DNA of 64,000 bases from Acinetobacter sp. ANC 3929 (GCF_000369405.1 NZ_KB849998.1:111163-175162), one strand, 5' to 3'. Counted from the stretch's first letter, positions 29,534 through 39,772 are shown. A program made the numbers and translations. Notes: generated from the letters alone by a model not told the origin.

Positions 29534-32500
29534 GATTGCCACCTCGATTCGAACTTGTTTTATATTTAAATTTCAATGAATTGGGATTCTTAGTTGGTGC
29601 AAGTTTCTGATCAGCAATATATTGATAATGCTGATCATCATTTGTACGCTCCAGGATATAACTAAGAACCAATCCTAATGGACTTTCTTTATGTCTTGGC
29701 ATATCCCATAGACGAGATGCACCAAAAATTACCAACCGATCCATCGCTCGAGATAAAGCCACATTAATACGATTTGGCATATTCATAAAACCAATTTTAT
29801 TATCAGAACTATTACGTGTAATAGATAAAATAATAATTCTGTTCTCTTTTCCTTGATAGCTATCAACAGTATCGATTTTAACTAAGGATCTAAATTCTTC
29901 ATCCCAAGACTTCGAATTAAATTGCTTACGTAAATATCGTTTTTGCTCGCCGTACATACAAATAATACCGATAGGTGGCTCATTTGGCTTTGATCTGTCT
30001 TTTAACTCTTTCAATAATTGCTTATCTGAGTGAATTTTCTCTAACAATGCCATAATCTTACGAGCTTCATGTTTGTTATAGAAAGTTGTACCTACACCAT
30101 CACTATACTTCTCAGACGTATCAACCCATGTCACTGTAGATCGTAGTTCTTGAACTGAACATTTAAGATAGATATTCGGCACAACTCGTACCATTTCTCT
30201 TGTATAAGGCTTCTCAAATGGTTCAATTACCTCAGTTTTAAGTGGGTCATCATAAAAACAATCCGAAACCATATTACCTATTGCAGGGGCCATCCGATAT
30301 TGAGAAAGTAGTTTCCCTTGTACCACCTTCCCATAAGGTGAATTAAATAGTCTCTCAAAATCACTTTTCAGATTTGCCTCTATACGTTTTTCTGAAAATC
30401 CTAATTTACGTGCCAATGCCTTAGCATGTTCTGGTGAATACAAAGGAGGCAATTGTTTATGATCACCAACTAATAAAATACGTTTAGCTGACTGCATTGC
30501 GATAGCTAATTCTGAAGAAATTGATCGCGCAGATTCATCAATAATGACCCAATCAAATGTTTGATTTGCAATATCAATCGAATGATGCCCAATCCCGACA
30601 CAAGTCCCGCAGATGAATTGCCGTGTCTTGGAAAGATAAGTCTCATAGTTGGCATTTGGACTATCAATCAATTGATCATAATCAAATGCAATTTGTACAA
30701 GTGCTTTGGCATTATTAGCAGCTTTACCTTGCACCTCAAAACTCTCATCCAACATTTCCCAGATTTGACTTTCTCTATCTAAAATCTGGCGGCTATTCAA
30801 TCCAATTAAAGAAGTATGTAGCTCTTGCGAATAATCTTTAAGACGATCAATCAGCTTAGCCGATAACCCATTCCACTCAGTTTTAGACAATAATTTTTCA
30901 TCTTCAGACTCTGTTGAAACCAACATTCTTGATAGGTGACCAAATAGATTTACCTTCAAAAATAAAGCGCAAGCTAAATATTCTTTATCAACTCCGATAG
31001 ACTGGCTCAAAGATAGAACTCTATCTTCCATCTCAGTTAAAAACAAATGACGATGTGTAGAAATAATAGAGTCTGAATACACATCTTTTAAGTTATTTGA
31101 TACGGCATTTTCTCTATTACTGAAACGTACAATTTCTAATGGTGTTTCTAAACGCTGAGCGTGTTTACGAATACGCTCAGCAGCAGTATTAACAGCTTCA
31201 TGCGATTGACTAACCATTAAAACATTATTGGCATTTTGCTTTTCAAAAACATAATGAACAAAGGCTGCGATAAATTCAGTTTTACCTGTTCCTGGAGGAC
31301 CTTGTAAAATTGAGACTGGACCAAAGTTAATTAATTTACGGAATGCTTCACGTTGAAGGTCATTCAGACTGACAACTACTTTTCCATTTTGATCTTTCTG
31401 ATCGTATCTTTCAAAGTCTTTATCCGAAACAGTAATATTATAATTCTTGGGGATAATTTGTGAAGTCGGCTCAAAATAGTCAACTAAATTGGGGATATCA
31501 GATTGTCGTCTTAATATCTGTTCTAATGCATTTTTACGTTTAAGAAATGATGATTTATCCGCCTTAGTACGTAAATATAAAACTTGTCCTACCTTAATTT
31601 TATCAGCATATTTTACGCCTTTAACTCTTAACTCCCCAGCTAAAGAATTTTGAATATCAATATCACCTACACGGAACTCTCTATCCTCACCATTAAAATC
31701 AATAGTCTTATGGATTAAGCTAATTAACGCATCTTTCGGAAATTTGTCTAATACATCGTTATCATCTTCATATCTTGCAATATAAATTTTGGTATCAACC
31801 AATTGCAACGGTTGTGATAAAACAATGTATGGTAAAGCTTCAGTCTCTGTTTCTAAGATTGCCTTCCATAATTTCTTTGTATCAATATTTAAAGCAGCTA
31901 GCTTATTAGTATCATTATGGACATAGTCTAATGTTATCTTATTTACAATTTCATCTGTGACACAAGGATCCTGTGAATCATGAATTAGTAACTGTTGATC
32001 AATATCCAATACATCAGTTGACTGAGGAAAATCAGTCTCTAATTCTAAAATATCCTCTTGGTCATTAAACTGATCTTGCAAAATATCATCAATTGCAGTT
32101 GAAAATTCCTCCAAATTAAACAGGAAACTAGATAGTTCTGTATAATCTGGTCTACCAATTGAATGCTCAATATTTAAGTTAATATCTATTTCTAGCACAG
32201 CCTGATCTATGACGTAATGTGGCACAACATCAGATTCACGTACGCCTGTCACAAAGCGAATACTTTTGCTATTAGGATCTATAATAAAATGAATTGAACC
32301 CCCAATCCCCTGTAACTTGACCATAATGTCATTACCATTACGACCCTTCTCTAAAGCTGCATAGATACGCTTATTATCGGCAAAAATCTGTAGCTCAGTG
32401 AATTTATCAGGTACTGGAATACGAATGGTTGGTGTATCGCTGTTAATTTGCGTAGTTTCAATACTTTCCAATAGACGATTTAAATCACCTAAAGGAAACT

Positions 32501-34598
32501 CTGTTTCATTGAGCTCAAGTTTTACAGCATCACTAATCCATTTAAAATCTGTACTATCATCACCTATTTTAAACCTTAGGATTTGGCAAACCATATACAT
32601 AATGGCATGGTTATGGCACTGCTCACTGGTAGGATTTTCGATATGTGCAGGATAATATTCACTCTTATGATCTAAGTATGGTCTGATATCAATAATATCA
32701 TTGAAAACAAAACTGCTGTTTTCTGAGTTGAACAGCACACTATCATGATTAATGCGACCAATTGGTAAGCCCAATTTATGTAAATGGATGATCGCCTCTA
32801 CCAAGTTAGCAGCCAACTGCAATCTGCTTTCTTTTTCAGCTTCAATTTCGTCAACTTTTACACCCTCAACAACATCACAAACAACAAATAAAGATCTAGA
32901 CTTTGTTGAAATACCATATCGTACTAAATTCGGTAAATATGATAAGTTTTGGGCTGTAGCCTCTTTAAGTCGCTCAAAAAAATGTTGATATTTAAGAATA
33001 TCACTTGATGAGAATCTATCCAAATGAACATCTGACCATTCTTTTACAAGATGATCACCTGAACGATATAAAGTGGTTTTATTATCTACATCTTCGTAGA
33101 TTTCATCCTCCTCTGGATAAATCTTATATATTTTATCTGCTGTAACATATTCCTCTAATAATGCAACGTCAGCAATAAACTCTACTGCTTGCGTAGGCCT
33201 TTTCGCATTAAATTCTCTAAGCAATTGACTAGCATCATTAATTTCAAAAGTAATTGCCTTTTTTACTAAGTCAGCAATCCAATGGTCACTATTAACGCAC
33301 ACATTACTTATTGCTTTAGCAGTTAAACGATTATTCTCCCATAAGTGCCAAGCAACTATTGCTAACATATATACGTCTTTTTTAAACGCAGATACATTTG
33401 CTAATTTGGCTTGAAAATCTCTTGGAAGAAATGTAAGACTTGATTGTAAGTCTTCAATCTGATTATCGATATTTTCTGAATTAGAAGTTAAAAAGTGTGA
33501 AATAGCGACATCTTTTTGAGGAGAAATCCAAATACAGTGTGAATTAATATCTCCATGTGAAATACCTAGATTATGCATTTCAGCGAATTTACTCACTAAA
33601 ATTTGAATCAAATCTAATTTATCTTCCTCAGACAAATTAGGGTTGATTCTAGTGATAAAATCATTAAAACGAAGATGACTTTGCCGATATTCAACCAACT
33701 CATTGTACTGTTCAGTAATTTGATCCTCTTCAGGCATGATCAAGGGTACAAGAGCAGTCTTATATAATTGGTTACTTTGCTGAAATTCGGCACTAATGAT
33801 ACGTTCATGATTTAGTAATGCAGCCCTTTGCTTTGGTGATTGAAGGCTCATTTCCTTAAAGTTAGCAAAATACCATTGTCTGATTAATGCTTTATCAGAA
33901 CGAGAAATGGTCGATATTGCCTCATACTCTGTATAAATTTTTTGAGGATGAGCAAGGAGTTCTTCCTCCTGCTTATACTTTTGAACAATAACCTTTTTAG
34001 GTTGTGTGTCATTAGTAACAAAGATTTTATCGATTAAGCCAAAGTCCTTATCTAAATGTTGAGCATTTGGATGCGGTTTAAATTCTTTATTAAATGCAAT
34101 TTTGTTAGAAAATTTGATAAATTTATCAATACTAATGACATGATTAGCTTCATCCTCTGGTAATCCAGAAAAATTTACTTTTCCACACATTACAACAAAA
34201 AAATAAACTCTAGGGACAAATCCTGGATTACCTGTAAATTTATCTTTAAGTGCTTTAAGCTTATTGACAAGAATGAATTGTTTTTGGCGTGTTAGTGAGA
34301 CTGGGGAAATTCCCATATCACGTTCATCCATATACCAGTTGCCATTTACAGATTTTATTGATTTACCATTCCAATCCTTCAACTCAACAACTATTACAAC
34401 ACTGTTTGTCACCAAGATTAGGTCAAACTCCCCCTCTTTCTTAGTAATTCGATCCACCAAAGTATAGCCAGCATAACCATACCAAGGGCTATATTTTCTC
34501 ATTTCATCTTCAACACTAAATGCTTCTCTAATTTTATCAATAGCTTTAGTTTCATGCTGATGAATCCCATTTGCTTGGGTTTTAATAATTAAAGACAT
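29526..34598 (-). CDS. NERD + kinase-like + SF1 helicase (Mokosh MkoA-like)
   Basis: A 1690-residue defence-type protein. Starting at MSLIIKTQANG (GGA 6 bases upstream) it shows a NERD nuclease-like domain (EGEFDLILVTNSVVIVVELK, about 50-70). A protein-kinase-like region follows, with LGISHGDINSHCIWIS (about 348), and then a second, more degenerate kinase-like region (LGLPIGRINHDSVLFN, about 618). The COG1112/Upf1-type helicase comes last: GPPGTGKTEF (about 1100), VIIDESARS (about 1353), GDHKQLPPL, SYQGKENRIIIL and NVALSRAMDRLVIFG. The kinase-helicase fusion with a downstream partner matches Mokosh type I. The NERD domain is an addition I cannot confirm as usual. Confidence 0.8.
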   Translation of the reverse strand: MSLIIKTQANGIHQHETKAIDKIREAFSVEDEMRKYSPWYGYAGYTLVDRITKKEGEFDLILVTNSVVIVVELKDWNGKSIKSVNGNWYMDERDMGISPVSLTRQKQFILVNKLKALKDKFTGNPGFVPRVYFFVVMCGKVNFSGLPEDEANHVISIDKFIKFSNKIAFNKEFKPHPNAQHLDKDFGLIDKIFVTNDTQPKKVIVQKYKQEEELLAHPQKIYTEYEAISTISRSDKALIRQWYFANFKEMSLQSPKQRAALLNHERIISAEFQQSNQLYKTALVPLIMPEEDQITEQYNELVEYRQSHLRFNDFITRINPNLSEEDKLDLIQILVSKFAEMHNLGISHGDINSHCIWISPQKDVAISHFLTSNSENIDNQIEDLQSSLTFLPRDFQAKLANVSAFKKDVYMLAIVAWHLWENNRLTAKAISNVCVNSDHWIADLVKKAITFEINDASQLLREFNAKRPTQAVEFIADVALLEEYVTADKIYKIYPEEDEIYEDVDNKTTLYRSGDHLVKEWSDVHLDRFSSSDILKYQHFFERLKEATAQNLSYLPNLVRYGISTKSRSLFVVCDVVEGVKVDEIEAEKESRLQLAANLVEAIIHLHKLGLPIGRINHDSVLFNSENSSFVFNDIIDIRPYLDHKSEYYPAHIENPTSEQCHNHAIMYMVCQILRFKIGDDSTDFKWISDAVKLELNETEFPLGDLNRLLESIETTQINSDTPTIRIPVPDKFTELQIFADNKRIYAALEKGRNGNDIMVKLQGIGGSIHFIIDPNSKSIRFVTGVRESDVVPHYVIDQAVLEIDINLNIEHSIGRPDYTELSSFLFNLEEFSTAIDDILQDQFNDQEDILELETDFPQSTDVLDIDQQLLIHDSQDPCVTDEIVNKITLDYVHNDTNKLAALNIDTKKLWKAILETETEALPYIVLSQPLQLVDTKIYIARYEDDNDVLDKFPKDALISLIHKTIDFNGEDREFRVGDIDIQNSLAGELRVKGVKYADKIKVGQVLYLRTKADKSSFLKRKNALEQILRRQSDIPNLVDYFEPTSQIIPKNYNITVSDKDFERYDQKDQNGKVVVSLNDLQREAFRKLINFGPVSILQGPPGTGKTEFIAAFVHYVFEKQNANNVLMVSQSHEAVNTAAERIRKHAQRLETPLEIVRFSNRENAVSNNLKDVYSDSIISTHRHLFLTEMEDRVLSLSQSIGVDKEYLACALFLKVNLFGHLSRMLVSTESEDEKLLSKTEWNGLSAKLIDRLKDYSQELHTSLIGLNSRQILDRESQIWEMLDESFEVQGKAANNAKALVQIAFDYDQLIDSPNANYETYLSKTRQFICGTCVGIGHHSIDIANQTFDWVIIDESARSISSELAIAMQSAKRILLVGDHKQLPPLYSPEHAKALARKLGFSEKRIEANLKSDFERLFNSPYGKVVQGKLLSQYRMAPAIGNMVSDCFYDDPLKTEVIEPFEKPYTREMVRVVPNIYLKCSVQELRSTVTWVDTSEKYSDGVGTTFYNKHEARKIMALLEKIHSDKQLLKELKDRSKPNEPPIGIICMYGEQKRYLRKQFNSKSWDEEFRSLVKIDTVDSYQGKENRIIILSITRNSSDNKIGFMNMPNRINVALSRAMDRLVIFGASRLWDMPRHKESPLGLVLSYILERTNDDQHYQYIADQKLAPTKNPNSLKFKYKTSSNRGGNHE

Positions 34599-34929
34599 AA
34601 AAAATCCATAGAAATAGATAGAAAAATCCATAAAATTTAAAAAATTATGAGATTTACTAATTTTGTTAAGTGTAAAATTTGGTTTTTGGTTATGGGCTCT
34701 ATGCAACATCAATATTGCATTTGCTCAAATTTAGGTGATTTTTGTTAGTTATCTTTCCTTGGCTTTATTTTAGCCAACAATAATTTATGTATAAAATGTA
34801 AATGCATTTACGACGTAAGTAAAGTTCTTTTTCTAAAATTTAGTTTCATGCATTTTTATATTTAAAAAATAAAGACTGTGATAATTTAATCTAATAATTA
34901 ATCCCCATGTTTTACACAGGGATTCTGTA

Positions 34930-35826
34930 TCAATTTAAAGCCTTCACCGACTGCTGCAAACCTTTCTGGATACACTGAACATCGGTCAGATCATGCGTTT
35001 GCTGGTGCTGCTCTGGCTTCTTTTCATCATTATAAAACTCCTCAACAATATCCAAGCCCTCTTCACCGCCTACTTCAAAGCTGGCATTACCATAACCCTG
35101 CCTTGCCACATGATCTAATGCTTCCTGATAAAATCCTACTGCCTTGCTTTTTTCACTGATTTGCTTTGCATTGGTAATCGCTTCCTGCAAATTAATGCCA
35201 TCACGTAAGGTCAAATCCACGTAATAAATCGGGATACGATAGCTTTGTGCAGTGCTCTTACCTCTTAAGGTCAGTTGCAGTGGCAAACACGAAAGTAAAC
35301 CATTAGAAGCAGCATGGTAATAACTCAGTCGTGCTGCTAGTGTGCGAATGCTATTAAAACCAGTGGTTCTAAAAATAAACGTCCCGAGTTCATCCGATTC
35401 ATCTAGATTGACATGTAGTCGTCCATAAGGCTTACAGTTGCCGCCTTGTGCCAATGGACATAGGTCAGGTGAAGGACATGCATGCTGTTCTACACCTTGA
35501 TTGGTCAGCCGTTGGCAAGTTTCTCCATTACCTACACAAATGGGGCGTCCTGTTTGGCGGTCAAATAAACTGTACTCTGCCCGCAGGTTCAGTTCAGGAT
35601 CATTAAAGATCATCCGTACAGGAATAGAGCGTAGTTTTTGATTCGGTGCTTTAGCTCTGAGCTGTTCATCAAGTGGATGCTTCACCCAACCATCTTTATT
35701 TTGGATTTGGCTGGTAATAGTAAATTGGTCATCCTTTTCAGGCAGACGCTTACCGTTCTTTTCGACCACTTTACCGATACTAATTCTGCCGAGTATTGGC
35801 GGTGTAATCGCTAAACCTTTTATCAT
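34930..35826 (-). CDS. RDF-like cysteine-rich protein ("hydrolase or metal-binding")
   Basis: A 298-residue protein of the group often annotated as hydrolase or metal-binding protein, reminiscent of gp3-like recombination directionality factors. The central part holds a probable metal cluster: CVGNGETCQRL, then ACPSPDLCPLAQGGNCKPYGRL (Cys at about 112-147). An LGTFIFRTTGFNSIRTL core and a variable acidic tail follow. It lies in a set with YqaJ exonuclease and DUF932 genes, which often travel together in integrative elements and prophages. A second, broken copy lies at 27746-28070. The exact role is unknown. Confidence 0.6.
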   Translation of the reverse strand: MIKGLAITPPILGRISIGKVVEKNGKRLPEKDDQFTITSQIQNKDGWVKHPLDEQLRAKAPNQKLRSIPVRMIFNDPELNLRAEYSLFDRQTGRPICVGNGETCQRLTNQGVEQHACPSPDLCPLAQGGNCKPYGRLHVNLDESDELGTFIFRTTGFNSIRTLAARLSYYHAASNGLLSCLPLQLTLRGKSTAQSYRIPIYYVDLTLRDGINLQEAITNAKQISEKSKAVGFYQEALDHVARQGYGNASFEVGGEEGLDIVEEFYNDEKKPEQHQQTHDLTDVQCIQKGLQQSVKALN

Positions 35827-35924
35827 GTTGTTTGTCCTATAAATAAAATTTTACTGCTTACCCCTTGTTATGTAAGTAAACAGAAATATGAAAAGCTATG
35901 ACTTCGCAAAGACTGCCATTTGGG

Positions 35925-35960
35925 TTCACCACACCTTCGGGTGTTGGTGAATCGGGGCGG
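35925..35960. promoter_or_regulatory. Stable TTCG-loop hairpin upstream of RDF-like gene
   Basis: TTCACCACACC, a TTCG tetraloop, then GGTGT-T-GGTGAA form an 11-bp stem with one bulge, between the YqaJ stop and the RDF-like start. GC-rich sequence and a T-run (ggttttttg) follow on the plus strand. It may be a terminator or an RNA control element. A related ACACC-loop-GGTGT hairpin occurs at about 40170. Confidence 0.5.
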
Positions 35961-36015
35961 TTTTTTGCACTTTTTAAGAGAATGGATATTTCATAGATAT
36001 ATAGCCGTGATGGAT

Positions 36016-37056
36016 TCAATCATCGCTATAAATCTGAAAGCGTCGTGTCCCTGCTTTGTTTTGTGGAAATTGCTCAAGCATTTCGGGATGAAGTTTGAGT
36101 ACAGCCTTACTGTCTAAAGCAATCGAGTCTTTAGATCGTTTCCACGTCACTGAACCATTGGCAAAAGTTGCTCGTTCAGCATCTTTCATTAACATCTGAA
36201 TTTGATGCTTAGTTTCATCAAAGCTGTTTTGGTGTTTTTCAATATGATGCTTTTCTTGAATCAGTTGAGCAAACAACTGATTGGCTTGTTCATTTTGACT
36301 GAGATCTTCGATACTGAGTGGAATATGTTGAGGATAGAGTTGCTGAATGGCTTTAGCTGCCGACTCACTGGCATCAACTGAAGGTGGCGTGTCATTTTCC
36401 ACACATTCCCAAAAGTAACGCTCTGCATTCATAATATGTTGAATGACTGATTCACTGCGTACCACTTTATAGATACGAGTTTCATGACCACAGATCAGCA
36501 CACAAATATGCGCTGCCTTTTTGCCTGTTACAGCGAGTTGATGTTGCACCTGACACAATACATATAAAGGCACACCATCTCGCCACAACTTTGCGCCATG
36601 TTCACCTGCGGTTTTACATTCTAAAATCTGGACTTCATCACTGCCTACGACTGAGTAATCCAAATTTGCCAACATAAAATGCTTATCTGCTTCGGGATGT
36701 TGCAACACTGCATTGATGCGACGTACCTTATTGTTGGTATGCATGCTGTAATATTCAGCGACTAAAGGTTCAAGTTGTTTGCCCCAATATAAAGGAGCAT
36801 GACCTGTGCTTTCATCTTCAATGGATTGTTTAACTCGACCTGTCTTGATCATCCACAGCTCTAGCATCGACATGTAGGGATTGAGTCCACAAGCTGCGGC
36901 ACAATCGCTACTGCCAATACCTTGACGTCTGACTTCAAGCCATTCTGCTTGAGTCATATTTTTGGTATTGACCAAGCGTTTGGCTGTGAATAGCTTTGGG
37001 GCAATAAATGGGGTACTTACCTGTTGTATAGATGGGTTTAAAATTGCGGTGTTCAT
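36016..37056 (-). CDS. YqaJ-family viral recombinase/exonuclease
   Basis: A 346-residue lambda-exonuclease-like enzyme that would resect double-stranded DNA ends for single-strand annealing. Visible motifs are WLEVRRQGIGSSDCAAACGLNPYMS (about 37-61), ANLDYSVVGSDEVQILECKTA (about 131-151, with D and E-x-K) and CQVQHQLAVTG (about 168-178). The start at MNTAIL is chosen because AGGA lies 7 bases before it, whereas the longer form begins inside terminator sequence. It lies in tandem with DUF932 and RDF-like genes. No separate annealing protein is recognised nearby. Confidence 0.85.
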   Translation of the reverse strand: MNTAILNPSIQQVSTPFIAPKLFTAKRLVNTKNMTQAEWLEVRRQGIGSSDCAAACGLNPYMSMLELWMIKTGRVKQSIEDESTGHAPLYWGKQLEPLVAEYYSMHTNNKVRRINAVLQHPEADKHFMLANLDYSVVGSDEVQILECKTAGEHGAKLWRDGVPLYVLCQVQHQLAVTGKKAAHICVLICGHETRIYKVVRSESVIQHIMNAERYFWECVENDTPPSVDASESAAKAIQQLYPQHIPLSIEDLSQNEQANQLFAQLIQEKHHIEKHQNSFDETKHQIQMLMKDAERATFANGSVTWKRSKDSIALDSKAVLKLHPEMLEQFPQNKAGTRRFQIYSDD

Positions 37057-37116
37057 ATTGAAGTCCTGATTTTTGAGTGGTATAAAAGGATGTGAGTGAT
37101 AAAAAATGGGCATAAA

Positions 37117-37143
37117 AAAACCACAGCCGAAGCTATGGTTTTC
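37117..37143 (-). terminator. Rho-independent terminator between DUF932 and yqaJ-like genes
   Basis: On the minus strand AAACCATAGC, a TTCG loop, then GCTGTGGTTT is followed by a T-run. It lies downstream of the DUF932 gene and 61 bp before the YqaJ start, so YqaJ probably has its own promoter or is attenuated. Confidence 0.7.
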
Positions 37144-37226
37144 ATAATTTTTAAAATTAAAGATTCTCTTTAAAAATGCTCAGTTAGGTCTAACTTTCCA
37201 TGACTGAAATTTAGTTTTTTACATGA

Positions 37227-38264
37227 TCAAATCATGCTTAACGCTTGTTCCAATCCTCGTTGTTTGATTGATGCACCTGCACCAAACCAAGCTGAATCAA
37301 GTCGATGGTCAGTGCTCATAGCACGACGTTCATGGTCGATAAATTCAGTGATCGAGCACAGTAATCCATAGGCGGTATCTTTGGCTGAAGAGAGGTTTGC
37401 TCCTCGTCCCTGACCATTAAACATCTCCATAGCTTTACTCATCGACTTGGCATTCGGTTCAGATTTTTCCTTGCCATTGGCTTGTGCTTGAGTGGCAACA
37501 TCTCGATAGAACTGAATAATGTTGTCTTCTTGGTCAGTGATGCTCATCGTGGTGTTATTAAACACAGCATCGAAATAAGCGGCTGCTTCATACTGGGTGA
37601 CTTTACGTTGACTGAGTTGTTTCATCTCATACATGTGCTCATCCCATGTACGAACTGAAATACCGAGTTGTTGTTTGACTTTATCTGCATCAAACTTGGT
37701 ACTGTGAGGAACTTTCACCACCCCTGCACTGCTGTTCTGACCTTTCAGTGCAATCGCCAACGTGTTATTACACACCACTCGGATTAAGGTAAATTGTGCG
37801 GTGGTAGCAAGAGTTCCATCACAAGCGGTAGCTAGAAGAATATAGCCATTACTGACATCTTTACCTTTGAGTGATGAAGTTTGTCCTGTGCGTGCCAATG
37901 CCCAGAACTTTTTACCGCCTTTAAGTACCCCTGCGGTTTCCAATTCCAAACCTGATTGCTCAGTCAGGTCACGATAGAATTCTAAAATCTCTCTCGGTTG
38001 GACTTCCTGAAAGCGTTGACTGACGACTGATAGTGGTGCATGAGTATCGGAACGATAAAGTACTCGTTGTTCTTCATAAGGCATGATGATGCTTTGTCCT
38101 CGTTCATTCTGTGCCATATAACTGACATTAGAGGATTCGATCCGCCAATCCATGCCTGCTTGTTGTGCCCAGATTTCTATCGGTTGGTTTTGACTTAGTT
38201 GATTACCTAGACCATGCCAAGGGGTATCACCGACATAAGCCATTTGTTCAAGTTGATGTGCCAT
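37227..38264 (-). CDS. DUF932 / phage-plasmid-like protein (TIGR03299)
   Basis: A 345-residue DUF932 protein. Family features are the N-terminal MAHQLEQMAYVGDTPWHGLGNQL, the central FWALARTGQTSSLKG and ATACDGTLATTAQFTLIRVVCNNTLAIAL (about 150-178), and the C-terminal NGQGRGANLSSAKDTAYGLLCSITEFIDH. DUF932 proteins are common on plasmids, ICEs and prophages. Their biochemical role is unresolved, and several lines of context link them to recombination or anti-restriction. Here the gene precedes YqaJ with a terminator between them. Confidence 0.85.
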   Translation of the reverse strand: MAHQLEQMAYVGDTPWHGLGNQLSQNQPIEIWAQQAGMDWRIESSNVSYMAQNERGQSIIMPYEEQRVLYRSDTHAPLSVVSQRFQEVQPREILEFYRDLTEQSGLELETAGVLKGGKKFWALARTGQTSSLKGKDVSNGYILLATACDGTLATTAQFTLIRVVCNNTLAIALKGQNSSAGVVKVPHSTKFDADKVKQQLGISVRTWDEHMYEMKQLSQRKVTQYEAAAYFDAVFNNTTMSITDQEDNIIQFYRDVATQAQANGKEKSEPNAKSMSKAMEMFNGQGRGANLSSAKDTAYGLLCSITEFIDHERRAMSTDHRLDSAWFGAGASIKQRGLEQALSMI

Positions 38265-38321
38265 AGTTGTATTCCTTTTAAATTAAACTGAAATTTGAAT
38301 CTGTGTGGATATGAATATTCT

Positions 38322-38609
38322 TTAGTGCAAAAGATGAGTTGGAAATTTTTGGTAGCAATTGTGGCAAAAGCACAAATTCTGCTGTGATGATGTGCTTTGT
38401 TCAGTGAATGAATTCAACACACTACCCAATACTGTTCCTGCAATTCCACCGACAATCGGTGGCAGATTGAAAGACTTTGCGACCGTGGTTCCCAATGCAC
38501 CCAATGTGGTCGGTGTGACCAAATTGGTTAAGGTCGTATTTGATTGTTGTGTACTTGCTTCAACCAATATCACATTTGTTGAATGACAAAAGGGACAGCT
38601 CAAGCTCAT
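38322..38609 (-). CDS. Small zinc-ribbon protein with hydrophobic centre
   Basis: A 95-residue protein with CPFCHS at the N-terminus and CFCHNC near the C-terminus, likely one zinc ribbon. Between them lies a Gly/Val/Leu-rich stretch (LVTPTTLGALGTTVAKSFNLPPIVGGIAGTVLGSVL) that could insert in a membrane or oligomerise. AAGGAG lies upstream of the ATG, and the gene is 57 bp from the DUF932 start, so it is probably co-transcribed. I do not recognise the family. Confidence 0.65.
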   Translation of the reverse strand: MSLSCPFCHSTNVILVEASTQQSNTTLTNLVTPTTLGALGTTVAKSFNLPPIVGGIAGTVLGSVLNSFTEQSTSSQQNLCFCHNCYQKFPTHLLH

Positions 38610-39010
38610 GGCTCGACTCCTTAAATTTTGGGCATAAAAAAGCCTGCTCGATGGCAGGCTCTGTTTTCATATTTTCATGTCCTCTCAAAAGAGTTTCATG
38701 ATTCTCATTAGTATGTTATGTATATGAAATTATTTGGAATATAGCCCTGACCAAGCTATTATTTTAATGATCTCAAAGAGTTGATGCTCTTACCGTCATT
38801 TCCCGCTCTTTTAAAGAGCCGTCGGTCTAGTTTTCACTGCTTTAATTTACTGCAAAAGATTCTCATTTTGATGGTCTCTAATGACTGTATGCAGACGAAC
38901 AAAACTTGATCTGAGATCATCACTTACAAGAGGACAAGCTTTACTCAAGAAAGCTGAACAACCTCGTTTTTATTTATAGTTATAACTTTCAAATAAGATG
39001 GAAAATTCCC
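38610..39010. other. Divergent control region with hairpins
   Basis: About 400 bp without a gene. It contains the terminator-like hairpin at 38641-38660 and a palindrome GCTCTTTTAAAGAGC at 38805-38819. Promoters for the leftward recombination genes and for the rightward membrane protein are expected here. I can point to no single clear -35/-10 pair. Confidence 0.5.
38641..38660 (-). terminator. Leader hairpin before zinc-ribbon gene
   Basis: AGCCTGC and GCAGGCT pair around TCGATG. On the minus strand a T-run and ATGCCC follow, as they do after the 37117-37143 hairpin. It lies 32 bp upstream of the zinc-ribbon start, so it either stops transcripts from upstream or attenuates the operon. Confidence 0.6.
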
Positions 39011-39772
39011 ATGAATACCAGCAATAACCCTACAGGAAGCAATACCTCAACAGCAGAGACTAAGTTTCTTGAAATACCCATAGTTCAATTTGTCATTTTT
39101 ATTATCATCACTGGCATTTACTTTTTTGGTATCTATCATTTTTTTGGGGTTGATTTTAATAAAATAAAAGCACTTGAACCCAATGCCCTTGGGGATTTTC
39201 TAGCGGGAACATTTGCCCCATTAGGATTCATTTTATTAATTCTAGGTTATATGCTCAATACAAGCGCCTTGAAAATTCAAGCCCAAGAACTTAGAAATAG
39301 CGTACAAGAACAGCAAGCATTAGTTGAAACAGCTAAAAATGAGTATGATTTGCTGATCACCCAATATAATCAAAACCAAAGTAATTTAGCTAATCAACGT
39401 AGCGATCAAGAGTTAAAAGATGAGCTGAATTCAATGCCTGTTATCCAGTTTAAATTCGCAGGAAATTACAACTATTTTGAAGTCATTAATATCGGCTCTC
39501 CCGTTATTGATATTTCTTTAATTAAAGACCAAAACATTGAGCATATGACCTCTTACATTCCTGTACTGAAAACGAACACCACAACACGAGAAGTCACAAT
39601 TACAATTTCTGCAAATAAAGACGCTATCTTTAGTTTTGAAATGGTATTTAAGACGACTAAGGGGTTAAAATATAAACAAAAATTTAAAAATGACAGATCA
39701 GAGTTTGATCATAATTTATTTATTATTACAGCTCAAAATGACCCTGAAAAAATTGAAATTATAGACTGCTAA
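39011..39772 (+). CDS. Two-TM membrane protein with coiled coil
   Basis: A 253-residue protein. The membrane segments are IVQFVIFIIITGIYFFGIYHFF (about 24-45) and APLGFILLILGYMLNTSAL (about 71-89). A Gln-rich coiled coil follows (about 95-145), then a beta-rich end (about 150-250). No enzymatic motif is recognised. This two-helix, coiled-coil, beta-domain layout is common in accessory islands, but no function can be assigned. It stands alone, with a strong hairpin after it. Confidence 0.65.
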   Translation: MNTSNNPTGSNTSTAETKFLEIPIVQFVIFIIITGIYFFGIYHFFGVDFNKIKALEPNALGDFLAGTFAPLGFILLILGYMLNTSALKIQAQELRNSVQEQQALVETAKNEYDLLITQYNQNQSNLANQRSDQELKDELNSMPVIQFKFAGNYNYFEVINIGSPVIDISLIKDQNIEHMTSYIPVLKTNTTTREVTITISANKDAIFSFEMVFKTTKGLKYKQKFKNDRSEFDHNLFIITAQNDPEKIEIIDC

